This document shows, piece by piece, positions 6,085 through 13,028 of a stretch of DNA of 14,736 nt. Each line of letters starts with the position of its first letter. Within the stretch, counting starts at the first letter, position 1. The DNA comes from an uncultured Clostridia bacterium (GTDB lineage Bacteria; Bacillota; Clostridia; TANB77; CAG-508). The translations under genes and the position numbers were made by a program. The notes beneath the pieces are model-generated. The model saw nothing but the letters and a program-made list of their open reading frames with translations. It searched no databases and was not told the DNA's origin. The stretch lies in the NCBI GenBank assembly GCA_934167685.1, contig CAKPLQ010000035.1, positions 1 to 14,736 on the forward strand, written 5' to 3'.

Positions 6085-7194
6085 TTACATTTCTATTATT
6101 TTTTCCCATGGTAACTCTGGCTTTCCAAAATGACCATAATTTGTTGTTTTTGTAAATATTGGTTCACGTAATCCTAAATATTCTATAATTCCTTTTGGAG
6201 TTAAATCAAATTTATTTCTTATTTTTTCTTCTATTTCTTCTTCTGATATTGTATTTGTTCCAAAAGTATCAACAAATATTGACATTGGTTGTTCTACACC
6301 AATTGCATATGCTACTTGAAGTTCACATTTTTTAGCATATCCATTTGCAACAATATTTTTTGCAATATGACGCAACATATATGCTGCACTTCTGTCTACT
6401 TTTGTTGCATCCTTTCCAGAAAATGCTCCTCCACCATGACGTGCATATCCACCATATGTGTCTACAATAATTTTTCTTCCTGTCAATCCTGTATCTCCTA
6501 AAGGTCCTCCTATTACAAATCTTCCTGTTGGATTGATATAATATTTTGTATTTTCATCTAAATACTTTTCTGGAATTACTGCATTAATTACTTTATCTTT
6601 TATATCTGTTATTAGTGCATCCATGTCTATACCATCTTTATGTTGTGCTGATATTAAAATAGTATCTATTCTTTTTACTGTATTTCCTTCATATTCAACA
6701 GTAACTTGAGTTTTTCCATCTGGTCTAAGATATGGTAATATTCCTGTTTTACGTACTTCTGTAAGTCTTTTGGCTAATTTATGTGCCATTGATATTGCAA
6801 AAGGCATGTATTCTTCTGTTTCACTTGATGCATATCCAAACATTATTCCTTGGTCTCCTGCACCTCCAATATCTACCCCTTGCGCTATATCTGAACTTTG
6901 TTTTGTTATATTTATATCTATTTTACAAGTTCTATAATCTATATCTAAATCAGCATCATCATATCCTATTTCTTTAATTCTATCTCTTACGATTTTTTCT
7001 ATATTTAATTCTGCATTTGTTGTTAATTGTCCAGCAATTGTTATTTGGTTTGCAGATGCAAATGTTTCCACTGCTACTCTTGAATATTTATCTTGCTTTA
7101 AGGCTTCATCTAATATTGTATCTGAAATGTAATCACATAATTTATCTGGATGTCCTTCTGTTACACTTTCGGATGTAAAATAAAATCTTTTCAT
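6085..7194 (-). CDS. metK: S-adenosylmethionine synthetase
   Basis: A 369-residue cytoplasmic enzyme that makes SAM from methionine and ATP, somewhat shorter than the usual 384-400. Signatures present are TEGHPDKLCD (12-21), GGAGDQGIMFGYA (110-122), GRFVIGGPLGDTGLTGRK (224-241) and the GGGAFSGKDATKVDRSAAY loop (254-272). The ATG follows GGAGGAG at good spacing. The gene is controlled by the S-box riboswitch and terminator directly upstream, a feedback loop in which its own product shuts off transcription. The next genes downstream include a radical SAM protein, a consumer of SAM. Confidence 0.98.
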   Translation of the reverse strand: MKRFYFTSESVTEGHPDKLCDYISDTILDEALKQDKYSRVAVETFASANQITIAGQLTTNAELNIEKIVRDRIKEIGYDDADLDIDYRTCKIDINITKQSSDIAQGVDIGGAGDQGIMFGYASSETEEYMPFAISMAHKLAKRLTEVRKTGILPYLRPDGKTQVTVEYEGNTVKRIDTILISAQHKDGIDMDALITDIKDKVINAVIPEKYLDENTKYYINPTGRFVIGGPLGDTGLTGRKIIVDTYGGYARHGGGAFSGKDATKVDRSAAYMLRHIAKNIVANGYAKKCELQVAYAIGVEQPMSIFVDTFGTNTISEEEIEEKIRNKFDLTPKGIIEYLGLREPIFTKTTNYGHFGKPELPWEKIIEM

Positions 7195-7237
7195 ATTTTC
7201 TCCTCCTATTACTAAAATTGCTTCCCTTTTGCAAAGT

Positions 7238-7264
7238 AAAAACTCCTAGCTTATGCTAAGAGTT
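7238..7264 (-). terminator. Riboswitch-controlled terminator before metK
   Basis: Stem AACTCTTAGC / GCTAGGAGTT (one G-U pair) with loop ATAA, followed by TTTTT on the minus strand. It forms the expression platform of the S-box. The 5' arm's ACTCTT (7258-7263) is also complementary to AAGAGT (7366-7371) at the 5' side of the aptamer, a possible antiterminator pairing. Confidence 0.9.
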
Positions 7265-7276
7265 AATTTTATTTCT

Positions 7277-7378
7277 AATCATCACTCAAAGCTACTGCTT
7301 TGCCGGTATTAGCACCTTGTCTTTATGATAGGTTGCTGTGGGATTAACGAGCCGTTCTCTACTCCACTCTTGATAATT
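7277..7378 (-). promoter_or_regulatory. SAM-I (S-box) riboswitch
   Basis: The minus strand shows the S-box layout: closing helix AATTATCA/TGATGATT (7371-7378 with 7277-7284), then AAGAGTGGAGTAGAGAA, GGCTCGTTAATCCCACAGCAACC split over its helix (compare the conserved GGC..., CAGCAACC), AAGGTGCTAATACC and GGCAAAGC. SAM binding stabilises the closing helix, allows the terminator at 7238-7264 and stops metK expression. The aptamer starts only about 15 bases after the rplQ stop, with no clear strong promoter in between. Confidence 0.95.
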
Positions 7379-7392
7379 TATATTCAATTTTA

Positions 7393-7917
7393 TTAAACTA
7401 GTTGTAATATAGCTACTTCAGCTCCGTCTCCTCTACGAGGTCCAGCTTTTATTATTCTTGTATATCCTCCAACTCTACCTTCGTATTTTGGAGCTATTTC
7501 GTTGAATAATTTATCTAATAAATCTATATTATTTCCATTTTCGTCTTTTACTTTATTGATTTTTGTCATCATTTTTCTTCTTGCATTTAATCTTGATGGC
7601 ATATCTTTTTGTCTTTTTTCAGTTGTTTCTTCTTTAACAACTTTTAGATATTCTTTACCATTTTTGCTTTTTACTAATTCTGTAACTTTGTTACCTTTAG
7701 AATCTAATTTTGCTTTTACAACTTTAGCATCTACTGTTTCAAAGTTGTCTTTTTCTTTTATTGCTAATGATATTATGCTATCTGTTATTGCTTTAACTTC
7801 TTTTGCTCTTGCTTCTGTTGTTTCGATTTTTCCGTGTAAGATTAAATCTGTTGTTAATGTTTTTAACATAGCATTTCTTATATCAGTTGTTCTACCTAAT
7901 TTTCTATTTGTTGCCAA
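7393..7917 (-). CDS. rplQ: 50S ribosomal protein L17, with internal insertion
   Basis: A 174-residue protein, against about 120 in B. subtilis L17. The N-terminal core (KLGRTTDIRNAMLKTLTTDL, then the IETTEARAKE helix) and the C-terminal signature (GGYTRIIKAGPRRGDGAEVA) are intact. The extra length is a lysine-rich insertion at about residues 56-108 between SLAIKE and RLNARRK, in frame and without low-complexity decay. The start codon is TTG (7917-7915), supported by GGAAGGTG upstream and by the normal L17 N-terminus. It is the last gene of the alpha-operon block; repeat copy A lies just upstream and the metK riboswitch just downstream. Confidence 0.96.
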   Translation of the reverse strand: MATNRKLGRTTDIRNAMLKTLTTDLILHGKIETTEARAKEVKAITDSIISLAIKEKDNFETVDAKVVKAKLDSKGNKVTELVKSKNGKEYLKVVKEETTEKRQKDMPSRLNARRKMMTKINKVKDENGNNIDLLDKLFNEIAPKYEGRVGGYTRIIKAGPRRGDGAEVAILQLV

Positions 7918-7946
7918 TTTTTTTCACCTTCCTCTTCTATTTGTCA

Positions 7947-8024
7947 GGGGACACATCTTCTTCACAGGTATTCCTCTAGGGACAAGATATGTCCCCTACC
8001 CTTATGAACTAGTGATTACCCTTT
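7947..8024 (-). repeat. Intergenic hairpin repeat, copy A (rpoA/rplQ)
   Basis: The core is flanked by near-perfect inverted ends GGGGACACATCTT and AAGATATGTCCCC (plus strand, 7947-7959 and 7984-7996), with GTATTCCTCTAGGG between them. A right extension to about 8024 ends in AGTGATTACCCTTT, shared with copy C. On either strand it folds as a hairpin; GGGACA-AGATA-TGTCCC is an alternative inner fold. It lies before the rplQ ribosome site. Confidence 0.85.
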
Positions 8025-8045
8025 CTTCATATACTTTTGATAATT

Positions 8046-8993
8046 TTATTCGTCCTCTTCGGCGAAATTTAGTCCTAATGAATGTAATTTTGCAATTACT
8101 TCATCTAATGATTTCTTTCCTAAATTTCTAACTTTCATCATATCACTTTCAGATTTATTTGTTAAATCTTCAACTGTAGCTATACCAGCTCTTTTTAAAC
8201 AGTTGAATGAACGTACAGATAATTCCAATTCTTCTATAGAAGTTTCTAATACTTTTTCTTTTTTAGATTCTTCTTTTTCTATCATTACTTGTGTATTTCT
8301 TGTTGCTTCTGATAAATCTATGAATAATTCTAAATGTCCTGTCATTACTTTAGCAGCTAAACTTAATGCTTCGTGAGCTTTTAAGCTACCATCTGTCCAA
8401 ACTTCAATTATTAATTTATCATAGTCAACCATTTGGCCTACTCTAGTGTTTTTTACTTGATAATTTACTTTTTTTACTGGTGTATAAATTGAATCTATTG
8501 GAAGCACAGATATGTCTTGATTAGGTTTTTTGTTTTTTTCTGAAGGGGAATATCCTCTTCCCATATCTGCTGTCAATTCCATTATCAACTGTCCACCTTC
8601 TGATACAGTTGCTATATGTAAGTCTGGATTTAAGATTTCAACTGTCCCATCTGTTACGATGTCTGCTGCAGTGACTTCTCCCTCTCCTTTAAAGTTAATT
8701 CTCATAACTTTTTCTTCGTTCTCAGCAAATTTTAATCTAACATTTTTTAAGTTAACTATAATTTCTGGAACATCTTCTACAACATTTGGTATGCTTGAAA
8801 ATTCATGTAATACTCCTTCTATTTTAACACTAGTTATTGCACAACCAGTTAATGAAGAAAGTAATATTCTTCTTAATGAATTTCCTATTGTTACCCCATA
8901 TCCTCTTTCTAATGGTTCGCATACAAATTTTGCATAATTATTTGCATCATCAACCTCTAGACATTCAATATTTGGCTTTTCAAATTCTATCAT
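8046..8993 (-). CDS. rpoA: DNA-directed RNA polymerase, alpha subunit
   Basis: 315 residues, the normal length. The alpha-N-terminal domain (about 1-230), which dimerises and assembles beta and beta', starts MIEFEKPNIE and carries LERGYGVTIGNSLRRILLSS (32-51), the best-known alpha signature. A charged linker (EKEESKKEKVLET) leads to the C-terminal domain that contacts UP elements and activators (ELSVRSFNCLKRAGIATVED, then the MKVRNLGKKSLDEV stretch). ATG follows TTAGGAGG closely. It is 24 bases after rpsD. Confidence 0.98.
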   Translation of the reverse strand: MIEFEKPNIECLEVDDANNYAKFVCEPLERGYGVTIGNSLRRILLSSLTGCAITSVKIEGVLHEFSSIPNVVEDVPEIIVNLKNVRLKFAENEEKVMRINFKGEGEVTAADIVTDGTVEILNPDLHIATVSEGGQLIMELTADMGRGYSPSEKNKKPNQDISVLPIDSIYTPVKKVNYQVKNTRVGQMVDYDKLIIEVWTDGSLKAHEALSLAAKVMTGHLELFIDLSEATRNTQVMIEKEESKKEKVLETSIEELELSVRSFNCLKRAGIATVEDLTNKSESDMMKVRNLGKKSLDEVIAKLHSLGLNFAEEDE

Positions 8994-9017
8994 TTCTACC
9001 TCCTAATATTTTAAAAA

Positions 9018-9644
9018 CTATTTAGAGTAAAGCTCTACTATTAAATGTTCTTCAACTGGAATATCAACATCTTCTCTAGATGCTAATCTTACTACTTTAC
9101 CACTTAAAGTTTCATTATTTAATTCTAACCATGCTGGAACTGGCCTTGCTGCATTTGCTTCTACATTTGCTTTTATTGTTGCATTATCTTTCTTTATTTC
9201 TCTAACTGTGATTACATCTCCAGCTTTTACTAAGTATGATGGAATATCAACTTTCTTTCCATTCACTTCGAATTGTCCATGGTTTACTAATTGTCTAGCT
9301 TGTGCTCTTGAAACACCAAATCCTAGTCTGTAAACTACATTATCTAATCTGCTTTCTAATATTTGTAATAAGTTTTCACCTGTTACTCCTTTTTTATTAG
9401 ATGCCATTTCGAAATATCCTCTAAATTGTTTTTCTCCAACTCCATAGTATGATTTTGTTTTTTGTTTTTCTCTTAATTGAGTTCCGTATTCAGAAAGTTT
9501 TGCTCTTTTTTGTCCATGTTGTCCTGGTGCATAGTTTCTTCTTGAGATACTACATTTGTCAGAATAACATCTTGAACCTTTTAAGAACAATTTTTGTCCT
9601 TCTCTACGGCAAATACGACATTGTTCGTCTGTATAACGTGCCAT
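9018..9644 (-). CDS. rpsD: 30S ribosomal protein S4, zinc-binding form
   Basis: 208 residues, normal length. The N-terminus carries four cysteines (C9, C12, C26, C31 in QCRICRREGQKLFLKGSRC and YSDKC), the zinc-binding C+ version. The S4 RNA-binding domain is at about residues 98-160 (SRLDNVVYRLGFGVSRAQAR, then QLVNHGQFEVNGKKV). S4 is a primary 16S-binding protein and in many bacteria the feedback regulator of its own operon. Here it sits between rpsK and rpoA, so binding to the structured leader before rpsM could control the block. ATG with AGAGGTG upstream; repeat copy B lies just upstream. Confidence 0.98.
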   Translation of the reverse strand: MARYTDEQCRICRREGQKLFLKGSRCYSDKCSISRRNYAPGQHGQKRAKLSEYGTQLREKQKTKSYYGVGEKQFRGYFEMASNKKGVTGENLLQILESRLDNVVYRLGFGVSRAQARQLVNHGQFEVNGKKVDIPSYLVKAGDVITVREIKKDNATIKANVEANAARPVPAWLELNNETLSGKVVRLASREDVDIPVEEHLIVELYSK

Positions 9645-9695
9645 TTTATATTTACACCTCTTTCTATTTACTCTATCTTGTTGATGTGTTCTATC

Positions 9696-9744
9696 GGGGA
9701 CACATCTTTTCCCCTTGTATTCCTCTTAGGACAAGATATGTCCC
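9696..9744 (-). repeat. Intergenic hairpin repeat, copy B (rpsK/rpsD)
   Basis: A diverged copy: plus strand GGGGACACATCTT at 9696-9708 and AAGATATGTCCC at 9733-9744, with GTATTCCTCTTAGGAC between. The part corresponding to CTTCACAGG in copy A is replaced, and the AGTGATTACCC extension is absent. Confidence 0.8.
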
Positions 9745-9767
9745 GCGCAGGGTTACTACATTATTTA

Positions 9768-10166
9768 TTATACTCTTCTTCTTTTTGGTGGTCTACAACC
9801 ATTGTGTGGGATTGGTGTTACGTCTTTAATACTGCTAATTTCAAGACCTGCTGATTGAAGTGCCCTTATTGCAGCTTCTCTTCCAGCTCCTGGTCCCTTA
9901 ACATATACTTCTACAGTTTTTAATCCGTGTTCCATTGCTGTTTTAGCTGCAGTTTCAGCAACTTCTCCAGCAGCAAATGGTGTGCTTTTTCTTGAACCTT
10001 TAAATCCTAATCCTCCAGCACTTCCCCATGAAATTGTATTTCCCTTTGTGTCTGTGATTGTAACTATTGTATTGTTAAAGCTAGAATGAATATGTGCTTC
10101 ACCTTTATCGATGTTTTTTCTGTTTCTTCTAGCTACTGGTTTTTTAGCTCCATTTTTGTTTGCCAT
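9768..10166 (-). CDS. rpsK: 30S ribosomal protein S11
   Basis: 132 residues, normal length, a platform protein of the small subunit. Signatures: GEAHIHSSFNNTIVTITD (22-39), WGSAGGLGFKGSRKSTPFAA (47-66), VYVKGPGAGREAAIRAL and the basic C-terminus IPHNGCRPPKRRRV. It starts 69 bases after rpsM with AAGGAGGG upstream and is followed by repeat copy B. Confidence 0.99.
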   Translation of the reverse strand: MANKNGAKKPVARRNRKNIDKGEAHIHSSFNNTIVTITDTKGNTISWGSAGGLGFKGSRKSTPFAAGEVAETAAKTAMEHGLKTVEVYVKGPGAGREAAIRALQSAGLEISSIKDVTPIPHNGCRPPKRRRV

Positions 10167-10235
10167 TTCTTTATTTTCCCTCCTTAATTAGAGTTTGATG
10201 TTTCCATCAACTTTTATATGTTTCGCTTTATATTT

Positions 10236-10604
10236 TTATTTTTTTGATTTGCTTACTAATTTTCTTGGACCTTTTCTTGTACGAGCATTAGTTTTTGTTC
10301 TTTGTCCTCTTACTGGAAGACCTCTTCTATGTCTTAATCCTCTGTAGCATCCAATTTCTGTTAGTCTTTTTATATTAAGTGATACTTCTCTTCTTAAGTC
10401 ACCCTCAACTTTGTATGATTCGTCAATAACTTTTCTTATGCTATTTACTTCATCATCAGTTAAGTCTTTTACTCTAGTATCTGGATTTATACCAGCTTTT
10501 GCTAATATTTTTTGTGAACTAGATACTCCTATACCATAAATATATGTAAGTCCTATTTCTACTCTTTTTTCTTTAGGTAAATCTACTCCTGCTATACGAG
10601 CCAT
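10236..10604 (-). CDS. rpsM: 30S ribosomal protein S13
   Basis: 122 residues, normal length, a head protein contacting the P-site tRNA and the 50S subunit. Signatures: MARIAGVDLPKEKRVEIGLT at the start, YGIGVSSSQKIL (helix-hairpin-helix-like), GCYRGLRHRRGLPVRGQRTK (92-111) and the basic NARTRKGPRK tail. ATG follows GGAGGTG. The 203 bases between it and rpmJ hold structured RNA and a candidate promoter, the same position at which S4 represses the alpha operon in E. coli. Confidence 0.99.
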   Translation of the reverse strand: MARIAGVDLPKEKRVEIGLTYIYGIGVSSSQKILAKAGINPDTRVKDLTDDEVNSIRKVIDESYKVEGDLRREVSLNIKRLTEIGCYRGLRHRRGLPVRGQRTKTNARTRKGPRKLVSKSKK

Positions 10605-10660
10605 GTCTTTTACACCTCCAAATTTTTTCTTCTTTTTTGTTTGAATTTTTATTTAAGTGT

Positions 10661-10726
10661 TGTCCTATTTTTACTTAAAGGTGAAATGCACTAGCTCATG
10701 CTAGTCTTTAAGTTTTATTTTGGACA
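10661..10726 (-). promoter_or_regulatory. Structured leader of rpsM (candidate ribosomal-protein autoregulation site)
   Basis: The minus-strand transcript can form a perfect ACTTAAAG/CTTTAAGT helix (10706-10713 with 10673-10680). Stacked on it is ACTAGC-ATGA-GCTAGT (10690-10705), with a 3' bulge GCATTTCAC. An outer TGTCC/GGACA pair (10722-10726 with 10661-10665) closes an A-rich internal loop. No T-run follows, so it is not a terminator. S4 or S13 are plausible ligands by position only. Confidence 0.6.
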
Positions 10727-10755
10727 TATATATAAACACAAATTTGATATGTAAA
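10727..10755 (-). promoter_or_regulatory. Candidate promoter between rpmJ and rpsM
   Basis: TTTACA (10755-10750), 17 bases, TATATA (10732-10727). The predicted start near 10720 lies at the beginning of the rpsM leader structure. AT-rich context makes chance matches likely. Confidence 0.45.
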
Positions 10756-10792
10756 CTTTTTCAAGTCTAACAGCCGCTACCTCATTTGTGTT
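10735..10792 (-). other. Structured RNA element after rpmJ
   Basis: A perfect 9-bp helix AACACAAAT/ATTTGTGTT (10784-10792 with 10735-10743) encloses the asymmetric loop GAGGTAGCGGCTGTT and an inner hairpin AGACTT-GAAA-AAGTTT (10753-10768) with a GNRA loop. It begins 15 bases after the rpmJ stop and would be present in read-through transcripts. No T-run follows. Confidence 0.55.
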
Positions 10793-10807
10793 ATAAACAA
10801 TTTTAGG

Positions 10808-10921
10808 TTACCCTTGTCTTTGTTTGTGTTTAGGGTTTTCACATATAACTCTAATTACACCTTTTCTTTTTATTACTTTACATTTGTCACACATTTTTTT
10901 TACTGATGGTCTTACTTTCAT
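10808..10921 (-). CDS. rpmJ: 50S ribosomal protein L36, zinc-binding form
   Basis: A 37-residue protein, the exact usual length. It begins MKVRPSVKKMCDKCKVIKRK, continues GVIRVICENPKHKQRQG, and has the zinc ribbon C11-x2-C14-x12-C27-x4-H32. The start follows AAAGGAGGG. It sits in the standard place between infA and rpsM. Repeat copy C lies directly upstream. Confidence 0.98.
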   Translation of the reverse strand: MKVRPSVKKMCDKCKVIKRKGVIRVICENPKHKQRQG

Positions 10922-10946
10922 TTTATTCCCTCCTTTGCTATGGACA

Positions 10947-11025
10947 AGGGGCACATCTTCTTCACCGGTATTCCTCTAGGGATAAGATATGTCCCTTCCC
11001 CGTGTGAGCTGGTGATTACCCTTTT
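10947..11025 (-). repeat. Intergenic hairpin repeat, copy C (infA/rpmJ)
   Basis: It matches copy A along about 78 bases with roughly ten differences by eye. It has GGCACATCTTCTTCACCGGT, then ATTCCTCTAGGGAT, AAGATATGTCCC, and the extension ending GGTGATTACCCTTT. The inverted ends GGGG(A)CACATCTT and AAGATATGTCCC are kept. It lies just before the rpmJ ribosome site. Confidence 0.85.
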
Positions 11026-11064
11026 TCCAATTTATATATTATTTGGGTTAATTGATTGTTGTCT

Positions 11065-11283
11065 TTATTTTGCTCTCCAAGTGATTCTTCCTCTTGTTAA
11101 GTCATATGGTGATAATTCTACTTTTACTTTATCACCTGGTAGAATTTTTATATAATTCATTCTTAGCTTTCCTGAAATATGTGCTAATATTTGATGCCCA
11201 TTTTCAAGCTCTACTTTGAAATTGGTATTTGGTAAAGTTTCTACAACTGTACCTTCTACTTCTATTACATCCTCTTTTGCCAA
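11065..11283 (-). CDS. infA: Translation initiation factor IF-1
   Basis: 72 residues, the usual length; a single S1/OB-fold domain (MAKEDVIEVEGTVVETLPNT, then FKVELENGHQILAHISGK and a C-terminal DLTRGRITWRAK). It binds the 30S A site during initiation. The start codon is TTG (11283-11281), chosen because the canonical MAKED N-terminus begins there after AAGGAGGT. 115 bases separate it from map; I see no gene there. Confidence 0.98.
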   Translation of the reverse strand: MAKEDVIEVEGTVVETLPNTNFKVELENGHQILAHISGKLRMNYIKILPGDKVKVELSPYDLTRGRITWRAK

Positions 11284-11398
11284 GTCCTTTTACCTCCTTT
11301 TTAAAGAGTTATATTTATATAGAAATTTTATGATTTTAGACATAAACTTTCCATAATATCCTATTTTTTAATATTAACTCATACATTATATAATATTT

Positions 11399-12169
11399 TT
11401 ATAGCATTGTCAATAGCTCTGGCTCATTTTCTGTAATTAAAATTGTGTTTTCATAATGTGCTGCTAAGCTTCCATCTTGTGTTACAATTGTCCATCCATC
11501 TTCTAATTCCCAAATGTCAGGTTTTCCTTGTATTACCATTGGCTCTATTGCTAGAGTCATACCTGGTTCAAGTCTTATCCCTCTTCCTGCTTTGCCATAA
11601 TTAGGAATCTCTGGTTCTTCGTGCATGTCTTTTCCAATTCCATGTCCTTCAAATTCTCTTACTACTGAATACCCTTGTGATTTTACATATTCACCTATTG
11701 CATGTGATATGTCACCTATTCTATTTCCTTTTTTAGCATATTTTATTCCCTCAAAAAATGCTTGTTTTGTTACTTCCACTAATCTTTTGGCTTCTTCTGA
11801 TACATTTCCAACTAAAAATGTTCTAGCAGCATCTCCATTATATCCGTTTTTTAATGCCACTAAATCAACACTCACAATATCTCCATCTTTTATTATTCTC
11901 TTTTTTGATGGAACACCATGTATTACTTCATCATTTATTGATATACATGTTGCAGCAGGATAAGGAGGAACTCCCCTTATTCCTGGATCATATCCTTTTT
12001 CTGCTGAAACTGCACCATATTTTTTCATTGTTTCTTCTGCAATTCTATCTATGTCAGCTGTTGTCATTCCTGGCTTAATTGCTTCTTCTATTGCTTTATG
12101 TGTTAGCGCTGTTACACGACCTGCTTCTCTCATTAGTTCAATTTCTCTTTTTGATTTTATTGTAACCAT
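11399..12169 (-). CDS. map: Methionine aminopeptidase, type I
   Basis: 256 residues; removes the initiator methionine from nascent proteins. All five metal ligands of the pita-bread fold are visible: D102 and D113 (VDLVALKNGYNGDAART), H176 (EGHGIG), E209 (AIEPM) and E240 (HYENTI), with His84 in EVIHGVP. It lacks the N-terminal zinc-finger extension of some homologues. It starts 31 bases after adk with AAAGGA upstream, in its usual clostridial position between adk and infA. Confidence 0.98.
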   Translation of the reverse strand: MVTIKSKREIELMREAGRVTALTHKAIEEAIKPGMTTADIDRIAEETMKKYGAVSAEKGYDPGIRGVPPYPAATCISINDEVIHGVPSKKRIIKDGDIVSVDLVALKNGYNGDAARTFLVGNVSEEAKRLVEVTKQAFFEGIKYAKKGNRIGDISHAIGEYVKSQGYSVVREFEGHGIGKDMHEEPEIPNYGKAGRGIRLEPGMTLAIEPMVIQGKPDIWELEDGWTIVTQDGSLAAHYENTILITENEPELLTML

Positions 12170-12200
12170 TTTCTACGCTTCCTTTCTAATTTCAAACAAC

Positions 12201-12866
12201 TTATTTTTTTATTTCTTTTATTATATCTTCTGCTGCATCTTTTCCCATATGATTTGCAGTAATACTTACTGTTTCTGTTTTTAACACTCCTTTAGCTTGA
12301 TAGTACTCTACTAATGGACTTGTTTTTTCTTCATATATTTCCAATCTTCTTTTTATTGCTTCTGGGTCTGAATCATCTGCTCTTTGTTTTAAAGGAGCAC
12401 CACATCTATCACAAATTCCCTCTACTTTAGGTGGATGTAGTTTTGTATTATATGTTGCTTTACACTCTTGATTTGTGCATACTCTTCTTGTTAACATTCT
12501 GTCTATTAATTCTTCTTTTGGTGTTACTAAATTTACAACTAAGTCGATTTTTTCTCCCTTAGATTCTAATATTTGGTCTAATTTTTCAGCTTGTTCTATA
12601 GTTCTTGGGAATCCATCTAATATTGCTCCATTTTTTGCATCTTCCCATGTTAATCTATCCTCTACCATTGGTACTGTTATTTCATCTGGAACTAAATTTC
12701 CTTTTGATATATATTTATCGGCTTCTACTCCTAGTTGTGTTTTTTCACTTATATTTTTTCTGAATATGTCTCCTGTTGATATTTGTGGTAAACCTGTTTG
12801 TTCACTTATTATCCCTGCAACAGTTCCTTTTCCTGTTCCTTGTGCACCTAACATAATAATATTCAT
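12201..12866 (-). CDS. adk: Adenylate kinase, zinc-containing long form
   Basis: 221 residues; interconverts ATP+AMP and 2 ADP. The P-loop is GAQGTGKGT (7-15). Downstream are STGDIFRKNI (30-39) and LDGFPRTIEQAE (83-94). The LID domain carries four cysteines, C130, C135, C152 and C155, so it is the metal-binding Gram-positive form, with an unusual C-x4-C first pair in place of the usual C-x2-C. QRADDSD follows the LID. It has its own promoter (12945-12973) separated from secY by a terminator. Confidence 0.98.
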   Translation of the reverse strand: MNIIMLGAQGTGKGTVAGIISEQTGLPQISTGDIFRKNISEKTQLGVEADKYISKGNLVPDEITVPMVEDRLTWEDAKNGAILDGFPRTIEQAEKLDQILESKGEKIDLVVNLVTPKEELIDRMLTRRVCTNQECKATYNTKLHPPKVEGICDRCGAPLKQRADDSDPEAIKRRLEIYEEKTSPLVEYYQAKGVLKTETVSITANHMGKDAAEDIIKEIKK

Positions 12867-12888
12867 TATTTTTTCTTCCTTTCTCTTC

Positions 12889-12920
12889 TAAAAAAATATT
12901 TGCCCCTAACTTTTAGAGGC
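12889..12920 (-). terminator. Terminator-like hairpin in the adk leader
   Basis: GCCTCTAA-AAG-TTAGGGGC (12920-12902), 8 bp with one G-U pair, followed on the minus strand by AAATATTTTTTT. It lies about 18 bases after the predicted adk transcription start, so it would act as an attenuator within the adk leader. The five bases before the T-run may weaken it. Confidence 0.55.
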
Positions 12921-12944
12921 TTTCTTTCGTAATTTTGCAATTCT

Positions 12945-12973
12945 ATTTTAGCCTATTTTCCTTAGTTTGTCAA
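12945..12973 (-). promoter_or_regulatory. SigA promoter of the adk-map-infA unit
   Basis: TTGACA (12973-12968), exactly 17 bases, TAAAAT (12950-12945). It sits directly after the secY terminator; the predicted start is near 12938. Confidence 0.8.
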
Positions 12974-12980
12974 TTATTTT

Positions 12981-13013
12981 CAAAAAAAATACACTTATCT
13001 TTTGATAAGCGCA
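12981..13013 (-). terminator. Terminator of the spc operon after secY
   Basis: TGCGCTTATC-AAAA-GATAAGTGTA (13013-12990; two G-U pairs) followed by eight T residues on the minus strand. It begins about 15 bases after the secY stop and separates secY from adk. Confidence 0.9.
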
Positions 13014-13028
13014 TTTTTATTTTTTCTT

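Noticed and set aside
11284..11398. A small KOW-type gene or promoter between map and infA
   Set aside because: Only a 16-codon frame without a ribosome site is present, and no -35/-10 pair with proper spacing stood out in the AT-rich DNA.
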